From Nocardia sp. SYP-A9097 (GTDB lineage Bacteria > Actinomycetota > Actinomycetes > Mycobacteriales > Mycobacteriaceae), in the NCBI RefSeq assembly GCF_009649815.1, contig NZ_WJIC01000012.1, positions 124,001-188,000 on the forward strand: 64,000 nt of DNA, read 5' to 3'. Position numbers and translations under genes: made by a program. Shown here piece after piece: positions 8,406-18,252 of the stretch (position 1 is the first letter of the stretch; the number at the start of each line of letters is the position of its first letter). The notes beneath the pieces were generated by a model. The model was not told the origin of the DNA, made no database searches, and saw only the letters and a list, made by a program, of their open reading frames with translations.

Positions 8406-8485
8406 GCGATAAGCCTCCGCCGCGAAATCGCGCCGATCATCCGTCTCCCGACGGCATCTCAGCTACGCACCGAGACGTACCCGAT

Positions 8486-9277
8486 CTACTCGACCGCCAC
8501 CGCCGAGTGCCCGAGGCCGAGCCGGATCGCCTGCTCCACAGGCGAATACACACCGTCCAGGCGGTCGAGCACGCAGGGTTCGCGGAGCTCCAGGGGCGGT
8601 TGGGCGAGGAACCGGGGAGTACGGCCCCGATGCGGCTGGGCGGCATGCACCAGGAACGGGTGGCAGAGGTAGACATCGCCCGCGCGGCCGATGGCCAAAG
8701 CCTGGGGTAGGTCGGCGGTCGCCGCGTAGGTTTCCAGCAGACCGGGCATGGCGACCCCGGATTCCCCGAACGGGGACAACGCTTTCGGGAGACGCAGATG
8801 GGAGCCGACCCGGATACGGGTGGGCGCGTCCTCGGCGGTGATATCGGAGAACAGGAAGAGCATCAGCAGCGCTCTCCCCTTGGAATGGATATTGATTCGC
8901 CAGTTGAAGTAGTCGGTGGGGTCGTCCCCAGGGAAGCTGGCATCGATATGCCAGCCGTCGTCACCGGGCGATTCGCTGCTGGGGAACCGAATGGGGAAGG
9001 TACCCAGCCCCTTTCGCGGCACCCAGCGGTCCTGGCCGACCAGCTGGTCGAACGCCTCGTGCAGTGCGGGGGCGCCGGCGGCCGCCCGGAAGGGCTCATC
9101 GCCGTAACCGTTCAGTCGAATCACCGGCTGTGTCCAGGTGGCGGGATCCTCCGGATCGCAACCGGTTTCGCGCCACAGGAAGGCTCGGCCCGCATCGGCC
9201 ACCTCGCGTGGGAAGGCCTGCTCGACCTTGACGAAACCATCGGTGATGAACGCGTCGACCTGACTGTCGGTGAGCAT
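8486..9277 (-). CDS. Phytanoyl-CoA dioxygenase (PhyH) family oxygenase
   Basis: A 263-residue protein of the Fe(II)/2-oxoglutarate-dependent PhyH family. The iron facial triad is visible as GWHIDASFPG (His and Asp two residues apart) and a distal His in YLCHPFLVHAAQPHRG, where the following Arg would bind 2-oxoglutarate. The opening LTDSQVDAFITDGFVKVEQAFP is the standard PhyH start. Members hydroxylate lipids, ectoine or natural products; no neighbour points to a substrate. The gene is separated from clpC by a strong hairpin. Confidence 0.85.
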   Translation of the reverse strand: MLTDSQVDAFITDGFVKVEQAFPREVADAGRAFLWRETGCDPEDPATWTQPVIRLNGYGDEPFRAAAGAPALHEAFDQLVGQDRWVPRKGLGTFPIRFPSSESPGDDGWHIDASFPGDDPTDYFNWRINIHSKGRALLMLFLFSDITAEDAPTRIRVGSHLRLPKALSPFGESGVAMPGLLETYAATADLPQALAIGRAGDVYLCHPFLVHAAQPHRGRTPRFLAQPPLELREPCVLDRLDGVYSPVEQAIRLGLGHSAVAVE

Positions 9278-9294
9278 GCCGTCCCTTCGATATG

Positions 9295-9333
9295 CGAAAG
9301 CCCCCTCCCACCATTGGTGAGAGGGGGCTTTCG
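9295..9333 (-). terminator. Terminator downstream of clpC
   Basis: A 13-bp perfect stem (CGAAAGCCCCCTC at 9295-9307, complement at 9321-9333) is extended inside by CACC/GGTG after one mismatch. It lies 15 bp after the clpC stop on the minus strand. The run of T is short, so strength rests mainly on the stem. Confidence 0.75.
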
Positions 9334-9348
9334 GATCAAACGGTTTTT

Positions 9349-11892
<2,544 letters not shown>

Positions 11893-12089
11893 CGCTCCCT
11901 CACTTCCTGCTCCGCTTACTACGGCATCCGGCGCTTCAGACCCTGTGCTGCCCTTCTGGTCGCCAGCCTGCCATGAAGCCCTGGGGTTGCATCCCCCGCC
12001 TCCACTCTAGTTGGCAGGGGTCACGCACGTCGTCCGTCCACCCTATTGCGAACCGGCGACAGTACGACTCATTCCCTCATAACGGGGCT

Positions 12090-12118
12090 GTAGCCGGGAA
12101 CGTTTCCGTCCCGGCTAC
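12090..12118. repeat. Stem-loop upstream of clpC
   Basis: A perfect 10-bp inverted repeat (GTAGCCGGGA at 12090-12099, complement at 12109-12118) with a 9-nt loop. It lies about 200 bp before the clpC start and about 160 bp past the lipase stop. It could be the final transcription stop of the lipase gene or part of the clpC control region. Confidence 0.55.
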
Positions 12119-12164
12119 GCCCACAGCGAACAGCTGTATTTTTTGCCCTCCGCTTCGCTGCGGG

Positions 12165-12265
12165 CAAGTTCGCGGCCCTGGGAGTCCCACTTCTTCCCTC
12201 CCTCCGCTCCCCCGCTTCGCTCCTCCGCTCCACTCAGTCCAGAAGTGAGACGGGCCGCGAACTTG
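12165..12265. repeat. Long imperfect inverted repeat after the lipase gene
   Basis: CAAGTTCGCGGCCC at 12165-12178 is matched by its exact reverse complement at 12252-12265. CACTTCT at 12188-12194 is matched at 12241-12247. The 46-nt interior is pyrimidine-rich. In minus-strand RNA this would fold into a long cruciform-like hairpin starting 11 bp after the lipase stop. Confidence 0.65.
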
Positions 12266-12275
12266 CAGGTTGTGG

Positions 12276-13232
12276 TTACCCGGTGAAGGGCGGGATGAAC
12301 TCGCATGAGACGGTGCGCGGATGTGCGGGGTCCAGGGCATTCAGGGCCCACATGGCCACGCGATGACTGCCCGCGATGGCCAGGTGATCGGAGAAATCGG
12401 TCGAGCAACCGTCCTGCACCAGAATGTTCGTCGCGTTCGGCGCGGGCACCAGGCCGATCGAGACCGGAACGATCAACTCGTCGTAAATCGTGTCGATATT
12501 GGTGTACGAGACGGTCGGGTCGTAGACGCCGTCGGAGTTCAGCGCGGCGATGAAGGCGCTGCCGCCCACCATTTCCGAACAGGCCGGGCAGATGCCCGTA
12601 CCGACCGCCAGCGCATCGACATCACCGGCACCGAGCTCCTTCGCGAACCTGCGGATGATGTTCATCTGATCGCCGTAGGTGCCCAGCCAGGGTGCGGAGA
12701 TGGCGACGAACTTGTTCACCTGGCCAGAGCCGCCCGCGCGCTTGATGTAGTAGTTGCCGACGATAGTGCCCTGCGAATGCGCGATCAGGTCGACCATGGC
12801 GGCCCCGGTGGCGGCCCGCACCCGGGTCACGAAGTTCGCCAGTTCGGCGCCCTCTGCCTCGATCGTCTTCATACCGCCCATGGCCGAGAGCGGCCACGGC
12901 ACGTCGAGCTGACCGTAGGTGAGGGTGTAGACGCAGTAGCCCGCATTGGCGAGCATCGGGATGTACGCACCCCAATTGGTCTGTGCGCCACCGGCGGTGC
13001 CGTGGACGAGCACCACGGGGTCCGGATGCTCCCGGGTGGGCTTGCAGGACCAGTCGTTGGAACCGGGCATGTCGCCGCCCGGATTGGCGAGCTCGAACGG
13101 GATGCCCGCGAAGAAGTTGAAGTTCTCGGGGTATTCGGCGTGGGCGGTGCCGCTCACCCCCAGTGTCAGTACCGCCAGAACCGCCGTAACCAGCAGTGAT
13201 CTCGGTGAACGGCGCAAGCGCGGAACACGCAT
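12276..13232 (-). CDS. Secreted lipase/esterase (lipase class 2, LipA/EstA type)
   Basis: A 318-residue secreted alpha/beta-hydrolase. Residues 1-32 form a Sec signal peptide (RRSPR, then LLVTAVLAVLTLGVSG, cleavage after AHA). The oxyanion His-Gly is in VVLVHGTAGG near residue 77. The nucleophile is Ser153 in LIAHSQGTIVGNYY. The late His in SDHLAIAGSHRVAMW is the probable catalytic base, and Cys residues may pair outside the cell. ATG 13232 is used because GGGAGGGA sits just before it; the TTG 12 bp upstream lies in that site. It probably hydrolyses extracellular lipids. Confidence 0.88.
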   Translation of the reverse strand: MRVPRLRRSPRSLLVTAVLAVLTLGVSGTAHAEYPENFNFFAGIPFELANPGGDMPGSNDWSCKPTREHPDPVVLVHGTAGGAQTNWGAYIPMLANAGYCVYTLTYGQLDVPWPLSAMGGMKTIEAEGAELANFVTRVRAATGAAMVDLIAHSQGTIVGNYYIKRAGGSGQVNKFVAISAPWLGTYGDQMNIIRRFAKELGAGDVDALAVGTGICPACSEMVGGSAFIAALNSDGVYDPTVSYTNIDTIYDELIVPVSIGLVPAPNATNILVQDGCSTDFSDHLAIAGSHRVAMWALNALDPAHPRTVSCEFIPPFTG

Positions 13233-13340
13233 GTTCCCTCCCAAACTAGAACGTGTTTCGACAACCTAATCGAGAAACAAGCACCGGAGATGGGAAATGG
13301 GCGAGAAAATTATGAAACCTGTTCCATTCTCTCACGCAGA

Positions 13341-13370
13341 AAAACCGGGACCCCTGCGGATCCCGGTTTT
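13341..13370. terminator. Terminator after the DUF1772 gene
   Basis: A perfect 10-bp stem AAAACCGGGA/TCCCGGTTTT with a 10-nt loop lies 23 bp beyond the stop of the minus-strand DUF1772 gene. The T-rich arm end works in either direction. Confidence 0.85.
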
Positions 13371-13393
13371 CCTGCGGATTCTGCGACCGGCGC

Positions 13394-14047
13394 TCACCAC
13401 TGGCGAGGCGCGAAACCCGGCTGCGGGGCCGGAGCGAACCGCTGCGGCTGCTGGATCGCCACCGGAGCGACAAAGCCACCGCGCCCCTGCTGAACCGCCG
13501 GACCACTCGCCACCGCGGTATTCGCCGGAGCCGCAACCGCATTCGCCTTGCTGTGCTGCACACCGGCCATGAACAGCGCGCCCATCAGCGCCACGAAGGC
13601 CAGGGTGTGCAGGATGGCGCGAACGATATTCCAACGCACCCAGGAGGTTTCGAACTGCGCCCGCACCGCCGCCAGATCACCGATCTGTGCCGGATCACCC
13701 GCGGCGGCCAACTGGTTGTTGAGCGGGACGTTCAGCCCCGAGGTCACCGCGAAGGCAATCACATTGAGCACCACGGCGATTCCGATCCACAGCAGCGTGG
13801 TGCGCGCATCCTTGCCCAGGTGCAGCGCCGCCGCCAGCACCGTGAAACCGACGGTGCCCATGAAGAGCAGCATGAACAGCGGATTGACGATGATGACATT
13901 GATGCGCTGCATAACGTCGATCATGGTGCGATCGTCGGTCTGGCCCAGGGCGGGCATCACCGAGTTCACATAGCCGTAAAAGAGACCGGCGATCAGGCCG
14001 GTCGACAGGGTCGCCGCCGCCAGCGCGGTCATACGAAGAGCGAACAT
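13394..14047 (-). CDS. DUF1772 membrane protein
   Basis: A 217-residue protein with four membrane helices near residues 8-28, 52-75, 85-105 and 143-162. The pattern of GLIAGLFYGYVNSVMPAL, RINVIIVNPLFMLLFMG and LNVPLNNQLAA is that of the DUF1772 family, related to anthrone oxygenase-like proteins. The last 50 residues are a Pro/Gln/Ala-rich soluble tail not seen in the core family. No catalytic role is established for bacterial members. It is monocistronic, with its own terminator. Confidence 0.8.
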   Translation of the reverse strand: MFALRMTALAAATLSTGLIAGLFYGYVNSVMPALGQTDDRTMIDVMQRINVIIVNPLFMLLFMGTVGFTVLAAALHLGKDARTTLLWIGIAVVLNVIAFAVTSGLNVPLNNQLAAAGDPAQIGDLAAVRAQFETSWVRWNIVRAILHTLAFVALMGALFMAGVQHSKANAVAAPANTAVASGPAVQQGRGGFVAPVAIQQPQRFAPAPQPGFAPRQW

Positions 14048-14164
14048 CGGAGTCTCCTGACTGGGTCGTTTCCCGGAATTCCCGGGCTTTCCAACGACTT
14101 CCAGTCAACCGGCTGACGACTCGCCGCAACATCGTTCAGAAGCTCGCGGACATCAGCGCGAGTC

Positions 14165-14788
14165 TCACAGATCGCGTTCGGAAACCACACCGCTCTGCAT
14201 GGCCAGATTCGCGAGCTTTACCCGCTTCTGATTCTGCGGCAGATCCTCCACACCGAACTTGGCGAAGAGCGCGCGCAGATGCGTCTTGATGGCATCCACA
14301 CTCAGGAACAGCTCGGCGGCGATCTGCTGATTCGACGACGGCGAGGCGAAACCGTCATTGCCGCGCAGCGGACGGCACAGCGCGATGAGTACGGCCCGCT
14401 GGGTTTCGGTGAGCGAGCGCAGCGTCGGCAGCCCACCGGTGGAGGTCTGCGTGACATCGCCTGCGGCACCGGAGAAATCGTGGAAGGTGACCCGCGAGGT
14501 GCCCATCCGGATCACATCGCCCGGCTGCAGCCGATGCCGCCCGACCAGGCGATCCCCATTCACGAAAGTGCCGTTACGGGAGAGCCCGTCATCCACGATG
14601 GTCCAGTGCGCGCCCAGATATTCGGCGGTCGCGTGCAGGCGGGACACCTCGACGTCCCAGAAGAGTGAGAGATCGGCCTGGGGTGAGCGGCCGATGGTGA
14701 TACGCGGCTGATCCGGGGTCAGCATCAGCTCGTGCTGACGACCCTCTTGATCCTTGACCCGCAGGAATGAACCGTTGAATGCGGTCAC
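14165..14788 (-). CDS. FHA-domain protein with C-terminal helix-turn-helix
   Basis: A 207-residue cytosolic protein. Residues about 25-105 are a forkhead-associated domain with the phosphothreonine-binding signatures ITIGRSPQADLSL, VSRLHATAEYL and DGLSRNGTFVNGDRL. A LuxR-like helix-turn-helix follows at about 130-195 (LTETQRAVLIALCRPL, then SNQQIAAELFLSVDAIKTHLRALFAKFG). This layout suggests a transcription factor recruited to, or switched by, Ser/Thr kinase targets. Start is GTG 14788. It lies upstream of lsr2's terminator and downstream of nothing on its strand. Which kinase it reads is unknown. Confidence 0.85.
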   Translation of the reverse strand: MTAFNGSFLRVKDQEGRQHELMLTPDQPRITIGRSPQADLSLFWDVEVSRLHATAEYLGAHWTIVDDGLSRNGTFVNGDRLVGRHRLQPGDVIRMGTSRVTFHDFSGAAGDVTQTSTGGLPTLRSLTETQRAVLIALCRPLRGNDGFASPSSNQQIAAELFLSVDAIKTHLRALFAKFGVEDLPQNQKRVKLANLAMQSGVVSERDL

Positions 14789-14911
14789 TGCGCCGATACC
14801 TCGTCTCTACACCCAGCCAGTGACATCGTTCGCACAGTTCAATGGTGCCGTGCCGTCTCGGCGCGAGCAAGATCGTGCCATGGATATGGGTAGCGCGCAC
14901 CCACAATAGTT

Positions 14912-14926
14912 ATACGCAAAGCGTAT
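14912..14926. promoter_or_regulatory. Palindrome ATACGC-AAA-GCGTAT
   Basis: A perfect 6-bp inverted repeat with 3-bp spacer sits in an AT-rich island between the lsr2 terminator and the FHA-HTH gene, about 125 bp upstream of the latter's start. It looks like an operator, possibly for the FHA-HTH protein itself; the binder is unknown. Confidence 0.45.
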
Positions 14927-14935
14927 GAATAAACC

Positions 14936-14974
14936 ACTGCCGCCCGGGCTCGCACGAAACACCCGGACGGCAGT
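14936..14974 (-). terminator. Terminator downstream of lsr2
   Basis: A 13-bp stem with one mismatch (ACTGCCGCCCGGG at 14936-14948 against 14962-14974) begins 11 bp past the lsr2 stop. On the minus strand it is followed by GGTTTATT. Confidence 0.7.
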
Positions 14975-14985
14975 CGCAAAGACGA

Positions 14986-15348
14986 CTAGTTCTTCGCAGC
15001 GGCCTTGTTGTAGGCCTCCGTGATGTCCGCGGAGATACGCCCACGGGCAGAAACCTTGTGCCCATTACGGCGCGCCCATTCACGAATCGCCGCACTTTGT
15101 TCGCGATCGATCGAAACCCGGCTCTTCGGACCGGCGGTGGCGGCGGCCGTGGCCTTGGTACGACGGCGACCACTCACTCGACGCGCGTTGGAAACCCAAA
15201 CCTCCAGACCGTCCCGCAGCTTGGACGCATTAGCCGTCGACAAGTCGATCTCGTACGAGACGCCATCGATTGCGAACTCGATGGTCTCGTCCGCGATGGA
15301 CTCACCGTCGACATCGTCGATCAGGCTAACGGTGACCTTCTTTGCCAT
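14986..15348 (-). CDS. lsr2: Lsr2 nucleoid-associated protein
   Basis: A 120-residue DNA-bridging protein, the actinobacterial counterpart of H-NS. The N-terminal half (AKKVTVSLIDDVDGESIADE, then EIDLSTANASKLRDGLEVWV) is the oligomerisation domain. The C-terminal half ends with WARRNGHKVSARGRISADI; Arg-Gly-Arg at 102-104 is the AT-hook-like clamp for AT-rich DNA. It silences horizontally acquired genes. The frame continues 12 codons upstream, but ATG 15348 with GAGAGGA about 10 nt before it and the invariant MAKKV opening mark the start. Confidence 0.98.
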   Translation of the reverse strand: MAKKVTVSLIDDVDGESIADETIEFAIDGVSYEIDLSTANASKLRDGLEVWVSNARRVSGRRRTKATAAATAGPKSRVSIDREQSAAIREWARRNGHKVSARGRISADITEAYNKAAAKN

Positions 15349-15465
15349 GAGATGAACGTCCTCTCGAAATCGTGCGACCCGCATAGTTAGGCCGATTACC
15401 CTAAACCAGAATACCGCTTAATTCGATAGTCCCAGAACGGGCACCGACAATGCAATCCAGCGAAC

Positions 15466-17031
15466 TCAACGAGATGCTGGACGCACAATTGGAAAGAGTA
15501 TCGTTTCCCGGATTCCCAAGCCAGTCAGGGCCATCAGCAACCGATCGATTCCCATACCCGTTCCGGTCGTCGGAGGCATACCGTGCTCCATCGCGGCAAG
15601 GAAGTCCTCGTCCAGCCGCATGGCCTCATCGTCGCCCGCGGCGGCCAAACGCGCCTGATCCTCGAAACGTTCACGCTGGATGACCGGATCAACTAGTTCG
15701 GAATATCCGGTGGCGAGTTCGAAGCCGCGCACGTACAGGTCCCACTTCTCGGTAACCCCGGGCTTGCTCCGATGCTGACGCGTCAAGGGAGAGGTCTCCA
15801 CCGGGAAGTCACGAACGAAAGTCGGCGCGTACAGCTTGTCGCCGTACACGTGCTCCCACAGTTCCTCGACCAGTTTGCCGTGACCGTAGCCCTTGTCCTG
15901 CGGAATTTCCAGACCTACTCGATCAGCGAGTGCCAGCAATTCCTGAACCGAAGTTTCCGGCGTGACCTCCACACCGATCGACTCCGACAGCGACGGGTAC
16001 ATCTCAACGGTCGTCCACTCGCCCGACAGATCGTATTCGGTACCGTCCGCGAGTGTGACCACCTGCGTGCCGTAGACCGACTGCGCCACTTCCTGGATCA
16101 ATTCGCGCATCATCTTCGCGGAATCGTCGTAGGTGCCGTACGCCTCGTAGGTTTCCAACATTGCGAACTCGGGCGAATGCGTCGAGTCCGCACCCTCGTT
16201 GCGGAAGTTCCGGTTGATCTCGAAAACCTTCTCGATTCCACCCACCACACACCGCTTCAGGAACAACTCCGGAGCGATACGCAGGAACAACTCCATGTCC
16301 AGCGCATTGGAGTGGGTCTCGAACGGACGCGCCGTCGCACCACCGTGGATGGTCTGCAGCATGGGGGTCTCGACCTCCAGAAAACCCCTGTGCTCCAACG
16401 CATCTCGCAGCGCGCGCACCGCGGCGATGCGGGTGCGGGCCATCTCGCGGGCCTCCGGGCGGATGATCAGATCCACATACCGCTGGCGGACCCGGGACTC
16501 CTCGTTCATCTCCTTGTGCGCCACCGGCAGCGGGCGCAGCGACTTGGCCGCCATCTCCCACGCATCGGCCATCACACTCAATTCACCCGTGCGCGAAGAG
16601 ATCACCTCACCGTGCACGAAGACGAAATCGCCCAGATCCACATCGGACTTCCACGCGGCCAGGGACTCCGGACCCACGCCATTGAGGCTGATCATGGCCT
16701 GCAGCTTGGTGCCGTCACCCTCCTGCAGGGTGGCAAAACACAGTTTGCCGGTATTACGCATGAAAATGACGCGGCCGGCGACACCGGCGATCAGACCGGT
16801 CTGCGTATCGGATTCGAGTTCCGGGTAGGCGGCGCGAATTTCGGCGAGACTGTGCGTTCGGCCGACAACCACCGGATAAGCCTCACGGCCCTCCGCCAGC
16901 AACCGCTCCCGCTTCTCGCGGCGAATCCGCATCTGCTCCGGGACATCGAGCTCCACGGCCGGGGCCGCGGCGCGCTTTTGACCTGCGGATGACGTGGTGC
17001 CTGCGGGAGAAGAGGGGGTGGGGGTGCTCAC
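15466..17031 (-). CDS. lysS: Lysyl-tRNA synthetase, class II
   Basis: A 521-residue class II aminoacyl-tRNA synthetase. An OB-fold anticodon domain occupies about 60-165 (AGVAGRVIFMRNTGKLCFATL). The catalytic core has motif 1 near RGFLEVETPMLQ, motif 2 at FEINRNFRNEGADSTHSPEF and motif 3 at GTGMGIDRLLMAL near the C-terminus. It charges tRNA-Lys. The first 35 residues are an Ala/Ser/Pro-rich leader. It starts at GTG 17031 and lies upstream of lsr2 with 117 bp between, the conserved order in mycobacteria. Confidence 0.98.
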   Translation of the reverse strand: MSTPTPSSPAGTTSSAGQKRAAAPAVELDVPEQMRIRREKRERLLAEGREAYPVVVGRTHSLAEIRAAYPELESDTQTGLIAGVAGRVIFMRNTGKLCFATLQEGDGTKLQAMISLNGVGPESLAAWKSDVDLGDFVFVHGEVISSRTGELSVMADAWEMAAKSLRPLPVAHKEMNEESRVRQRYVDLIIRPEAREMARTRIAAVRALRDALEHRGFLEVETPMLQTIHGGATARPFETHSNALDMELFLRIAPELFLKRCVVGGIEKVFEINRNFRNEGADSTHSPEFAMLETYEAYGTYDDSAKMMRELIQEVAQSVYGTQVVTLADGTEYDLSGEWTTVEMYPSLSESIGVEVTPETSVQELLALADRVGLEIPQDKGYGHGKLVEELWEHVYGDKLYAPTFVRDFPVETSPLTRQHRSKPGVTEKWDLYVRGFELATGYSELVDPVIQRERFEDQARLAAAGDDEAMRLDEDFLAAMEHGMPPTTGTGMGIDRLLMALTGLGIRETILFPIVRPASR

Positions 17032-17049
17032 GGGGCTTTAGCTTATCCT

Positions 17050-17075
17050 GCGGTGGAAACCTATTTTTCCACCGC
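17050..17075 (-). terminator. Stem-loop after the rhodanese gene
   Basis: A perfect 10-bp stem GCGGTGGAAA/TTTCCACCGC with a 6-nt loop lies 14 bp after the rhodanese stop and 18 bp before the lysS start. It ends the cysteine dioxygenase operon and so falls within the lysS leader. Confidence 0.65.
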
Positions 17076-17089
17076 CCGGGCAAACCAAT

Positions 17090-17521
17090 TCAGAGCCAGG
17101 CGAGCGTCGCCACCTCGCGCTCGAAGTGCGGAGCGGTGGCGGCCACCGTGAGAAGTCCGGCGGCTTTCAACGCCTGATATCCGCCCACCAGATCGGTGGC
17201 GCGGCGCAGGCCCAGCTGCTGCAGCGACGAGGCCGCCAAAGAGGACGTATAGCCCTCCGAGCAGACGATGATCCATTCGCGGTCATGGTCGTCCGCGAGC
17301 GCCAGGCGCGCCTCGCTGGTCGGATCCAAACGCCATTCCAGCACATTGCGCTCGATCACCAGCGCACCCGGCAGGGTGCCTTCGCGCAGCCGCTGCGCCT
17401 GCGGGCGAATATCAACCAGCAGCGCACCGCGGGCAATGGCCTGCGGAATTTCCACCGGGTACAGGCGCCGCAACCGCTCGCGCGCCTGGGCGAGCATGCC
17501 GTCGATCGTCAAGTGGGTCAT
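17090..17521 (-). CDS. Rhodanese-like sulfurtransferase
   Basis: A 143-residue single-domain rhodanese. The active-site Cys87 sits in WIIVCSEGYTSSLAA, preceded by the LLVDIRPQAQR element and followed by GGYQALKAAG. Such proteins move sulfane sulfur from thiosulfate or a persulfide to cyanide, thiols or other acceptors. Its ATG overlaps the stop of the cysteine dioxygenase gene by 4 bp, so the two are translationally coupled. Context suggests it handles sulfur released when cysteine is oxidised. Confidence 0.88.
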   Translation of the reverse strand: MTHLTIDGMLAQARERLRRLYPVEIPQAIARGALLVDIRPQAQRLREGTLPGALVIERNVLEWRLDPTSEARLALADDHDREWIIVCSEGYTSSLAASSLQQLGLRRATDLVGGYQALKAAGLLTVAATAPHFEREVATLAWL

Positions 17522-18060
17522 TCGAGTTCGCCTTCGGGCTGGTCGGTGAGGACGGAACGAGTGCGCCGCAGTGTGCCGTGGCCGGTGACCTCGTAATAGG
17601 ACATGGCGGTCAGCGGCGGGGAATAGGCGTGCACGCTCAAAGTCGGATCGAGCGGGCCGGAAATACCGGCCGCCGCGGCGGGAGCACGCACCACGTCATG
17701 CACCCAGCCCAGCGGGAAAGAGGCCTGATCACCGGCCGCGAGGGTACGGCGGCGCAATTCCCGCCCGTTCCAGCGGAATTCGGAGAGGGCGCCCGAGAGT
17801 ACGGTCAGCGCGCCGAGCGAACCGGCGTGATCATGTAATTCGGTGGCGATATCGGCGACCCAGCTGATCAGCCAGAGGTCCACCTCGTCGTCGGCGAGAA
17901 GCCTTACCGCCCAACGCTTTTCGGTGGGCCACAGGCCGTCGGACGGCAGCAGATGATCGTAGCGGCCGGCCAATACGTCCTCCGCGCCTTCGTCGGTGAG
18001 ACGCAAAAGATCGGCGGGACGCAGCCGGGTGGGGGAAGCGGAAAGAACAGAAGATCGCAT
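17518..18060 (-). CDS. Cysteine dioxygenase
   Basis: A 180-residue cupin that oxidises L-cysteine to cysteine sulfinate with O2. Iron ligands are His76 and His78 (TELHDHAGS) and His121 (GWVHDVV). His144 and Tyr146 in SVHAYSPPL match the conserved HxYSPP close of cysteine dioxygenases, which contacts the substrate. The frame continues five codons further, to a TTG lying inside the ribosome site; ATG 18060, with GGAG 9 nt upstream, is preferred. It is preceded by a Cys-Cys leader peptide with alternative hairpins and followed by a coupled rhodanese gene. Confidence 0.9.
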   Translation of the reverse strand: MRSSVLSASPTRLRPADLLRLTDEGAEDVLAGRYDHLLPSDGLWPTEKRWAVRLLADDEVDLWLISWVADIATELHDHAGSLGALTVLSGALSEFRWNGRELRRRTLAAGDQASFPLGWVHDVVRAPAAAAGISGPLDPTLSVHAYSPPLTAMSYYEVTGHGTLRRTRSVLTDQPEGELE

Positions 18061-18099
18061 GAGGCGAAACTCCAAGAAGTGTGTTTACGGTCGAGGGCG

Positions 18100-18139
18100 A
18101 AAAACGATGCCTCGACGAAGCCGAGGCTGATCAGCCTCG
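18100..18139 (-). promoter_or_regulatory. Transcription attenuator before cysteine dioxygenase
   Basis: Two mutually exclusive minus-strand hairpins share one arm. Hairpin 1 is an 18-nt perfect palindrome (18122-18139); its 5' arm is the Arg-Gly-stop end of the leader peptide. Hairpin 2 pairs GCCTCG (18122-18127) with CGAGGC (18109-18114), and five T follow at 18104-18100, the form of an intrinsic terminator. Ribosome position on the leader would decide which forms. Stalling at the two Cys codons should cover the first arm and favour termination; fast release should free it and allow read-through. Confidence 0.75.
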
Positions 18140-18172
18140 ACAACACTCCTGGGTGCTCACGCGGGAATACAC
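18131..18172 (-). CDS. 13-residue Cys-Cys leader peptide
   Basis: A short frame GTG...TGA encoding MYSRVSTQECCRG. Tandem TGT codons lie four and five codons before the stop. There is no ribosome site, but a -10-like TAAGCT ends 7 nt before the GTG, so the mRNA can begin at the start codon (leaderless), a common form in mycobacteria. Poly-cysteine leaderless short frames acting as cysteine-responsive attenuators are reported in mycobacteria. Here the downstream gene breaks cysteine down rather than making it. Function is inferred from codon placement relative to the hairpins; a second in-frame GTG gives a 9-residue version. Confidence 0.75.
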   Translation of the reverse strand: MYSRVSTQECCRG

Positions 18173-18179
18173 GTCGGCG

Positions 18180-18207
18180 AGCTTAGCAGCCGTTCCCGGA
18201 GAAGCAA
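18180..18207 (-). promoter_or_regulatory. Promoter of the leader/cysteine dioxygenase operon
   Basis: On the minus strand TTGCTT (18207-18202) and TAAGCT (18185-18180) are spaced 16 bp apart. The -10 fits the actinobacterial TANNNT form. The predicted start falls at the leader GTG at 18172. Confidence 0.6.
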
Positions 18208-18252
18208 CAGGGCCTCCAGGGAACGACTGCGTCACAAACCGATGGGTTCGCA

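Larger units (their letters stand above)
11893..12275. other. Gap between clpC and the lipase gene
   Basis: 383 bp without a gene. The right part, adjoining the lipase stop, holds two hairpin-forming repeats described separately and pyrimidine-rich low-complexity DNA with several CCGCTTCGCT-like words. A plus-strand stem ACAGC/GCTGT at 12123-12137 is followed by ATTTTTT, which is odd because both flanking genes are on the minus strand. The left 150 bp must contain the clpC promoter, but I cannot fix a -10/-35 pair or a ClgR box with confidence. Confidence 0.6.

Noticed and set aside
12030..12080. Possible ClgR box in front of clpC
   Set aside because: GTCGC and TTCGC words occur near 12050, but the arms do not form the expected inverted GCG/CGC pair, so I could not support it.
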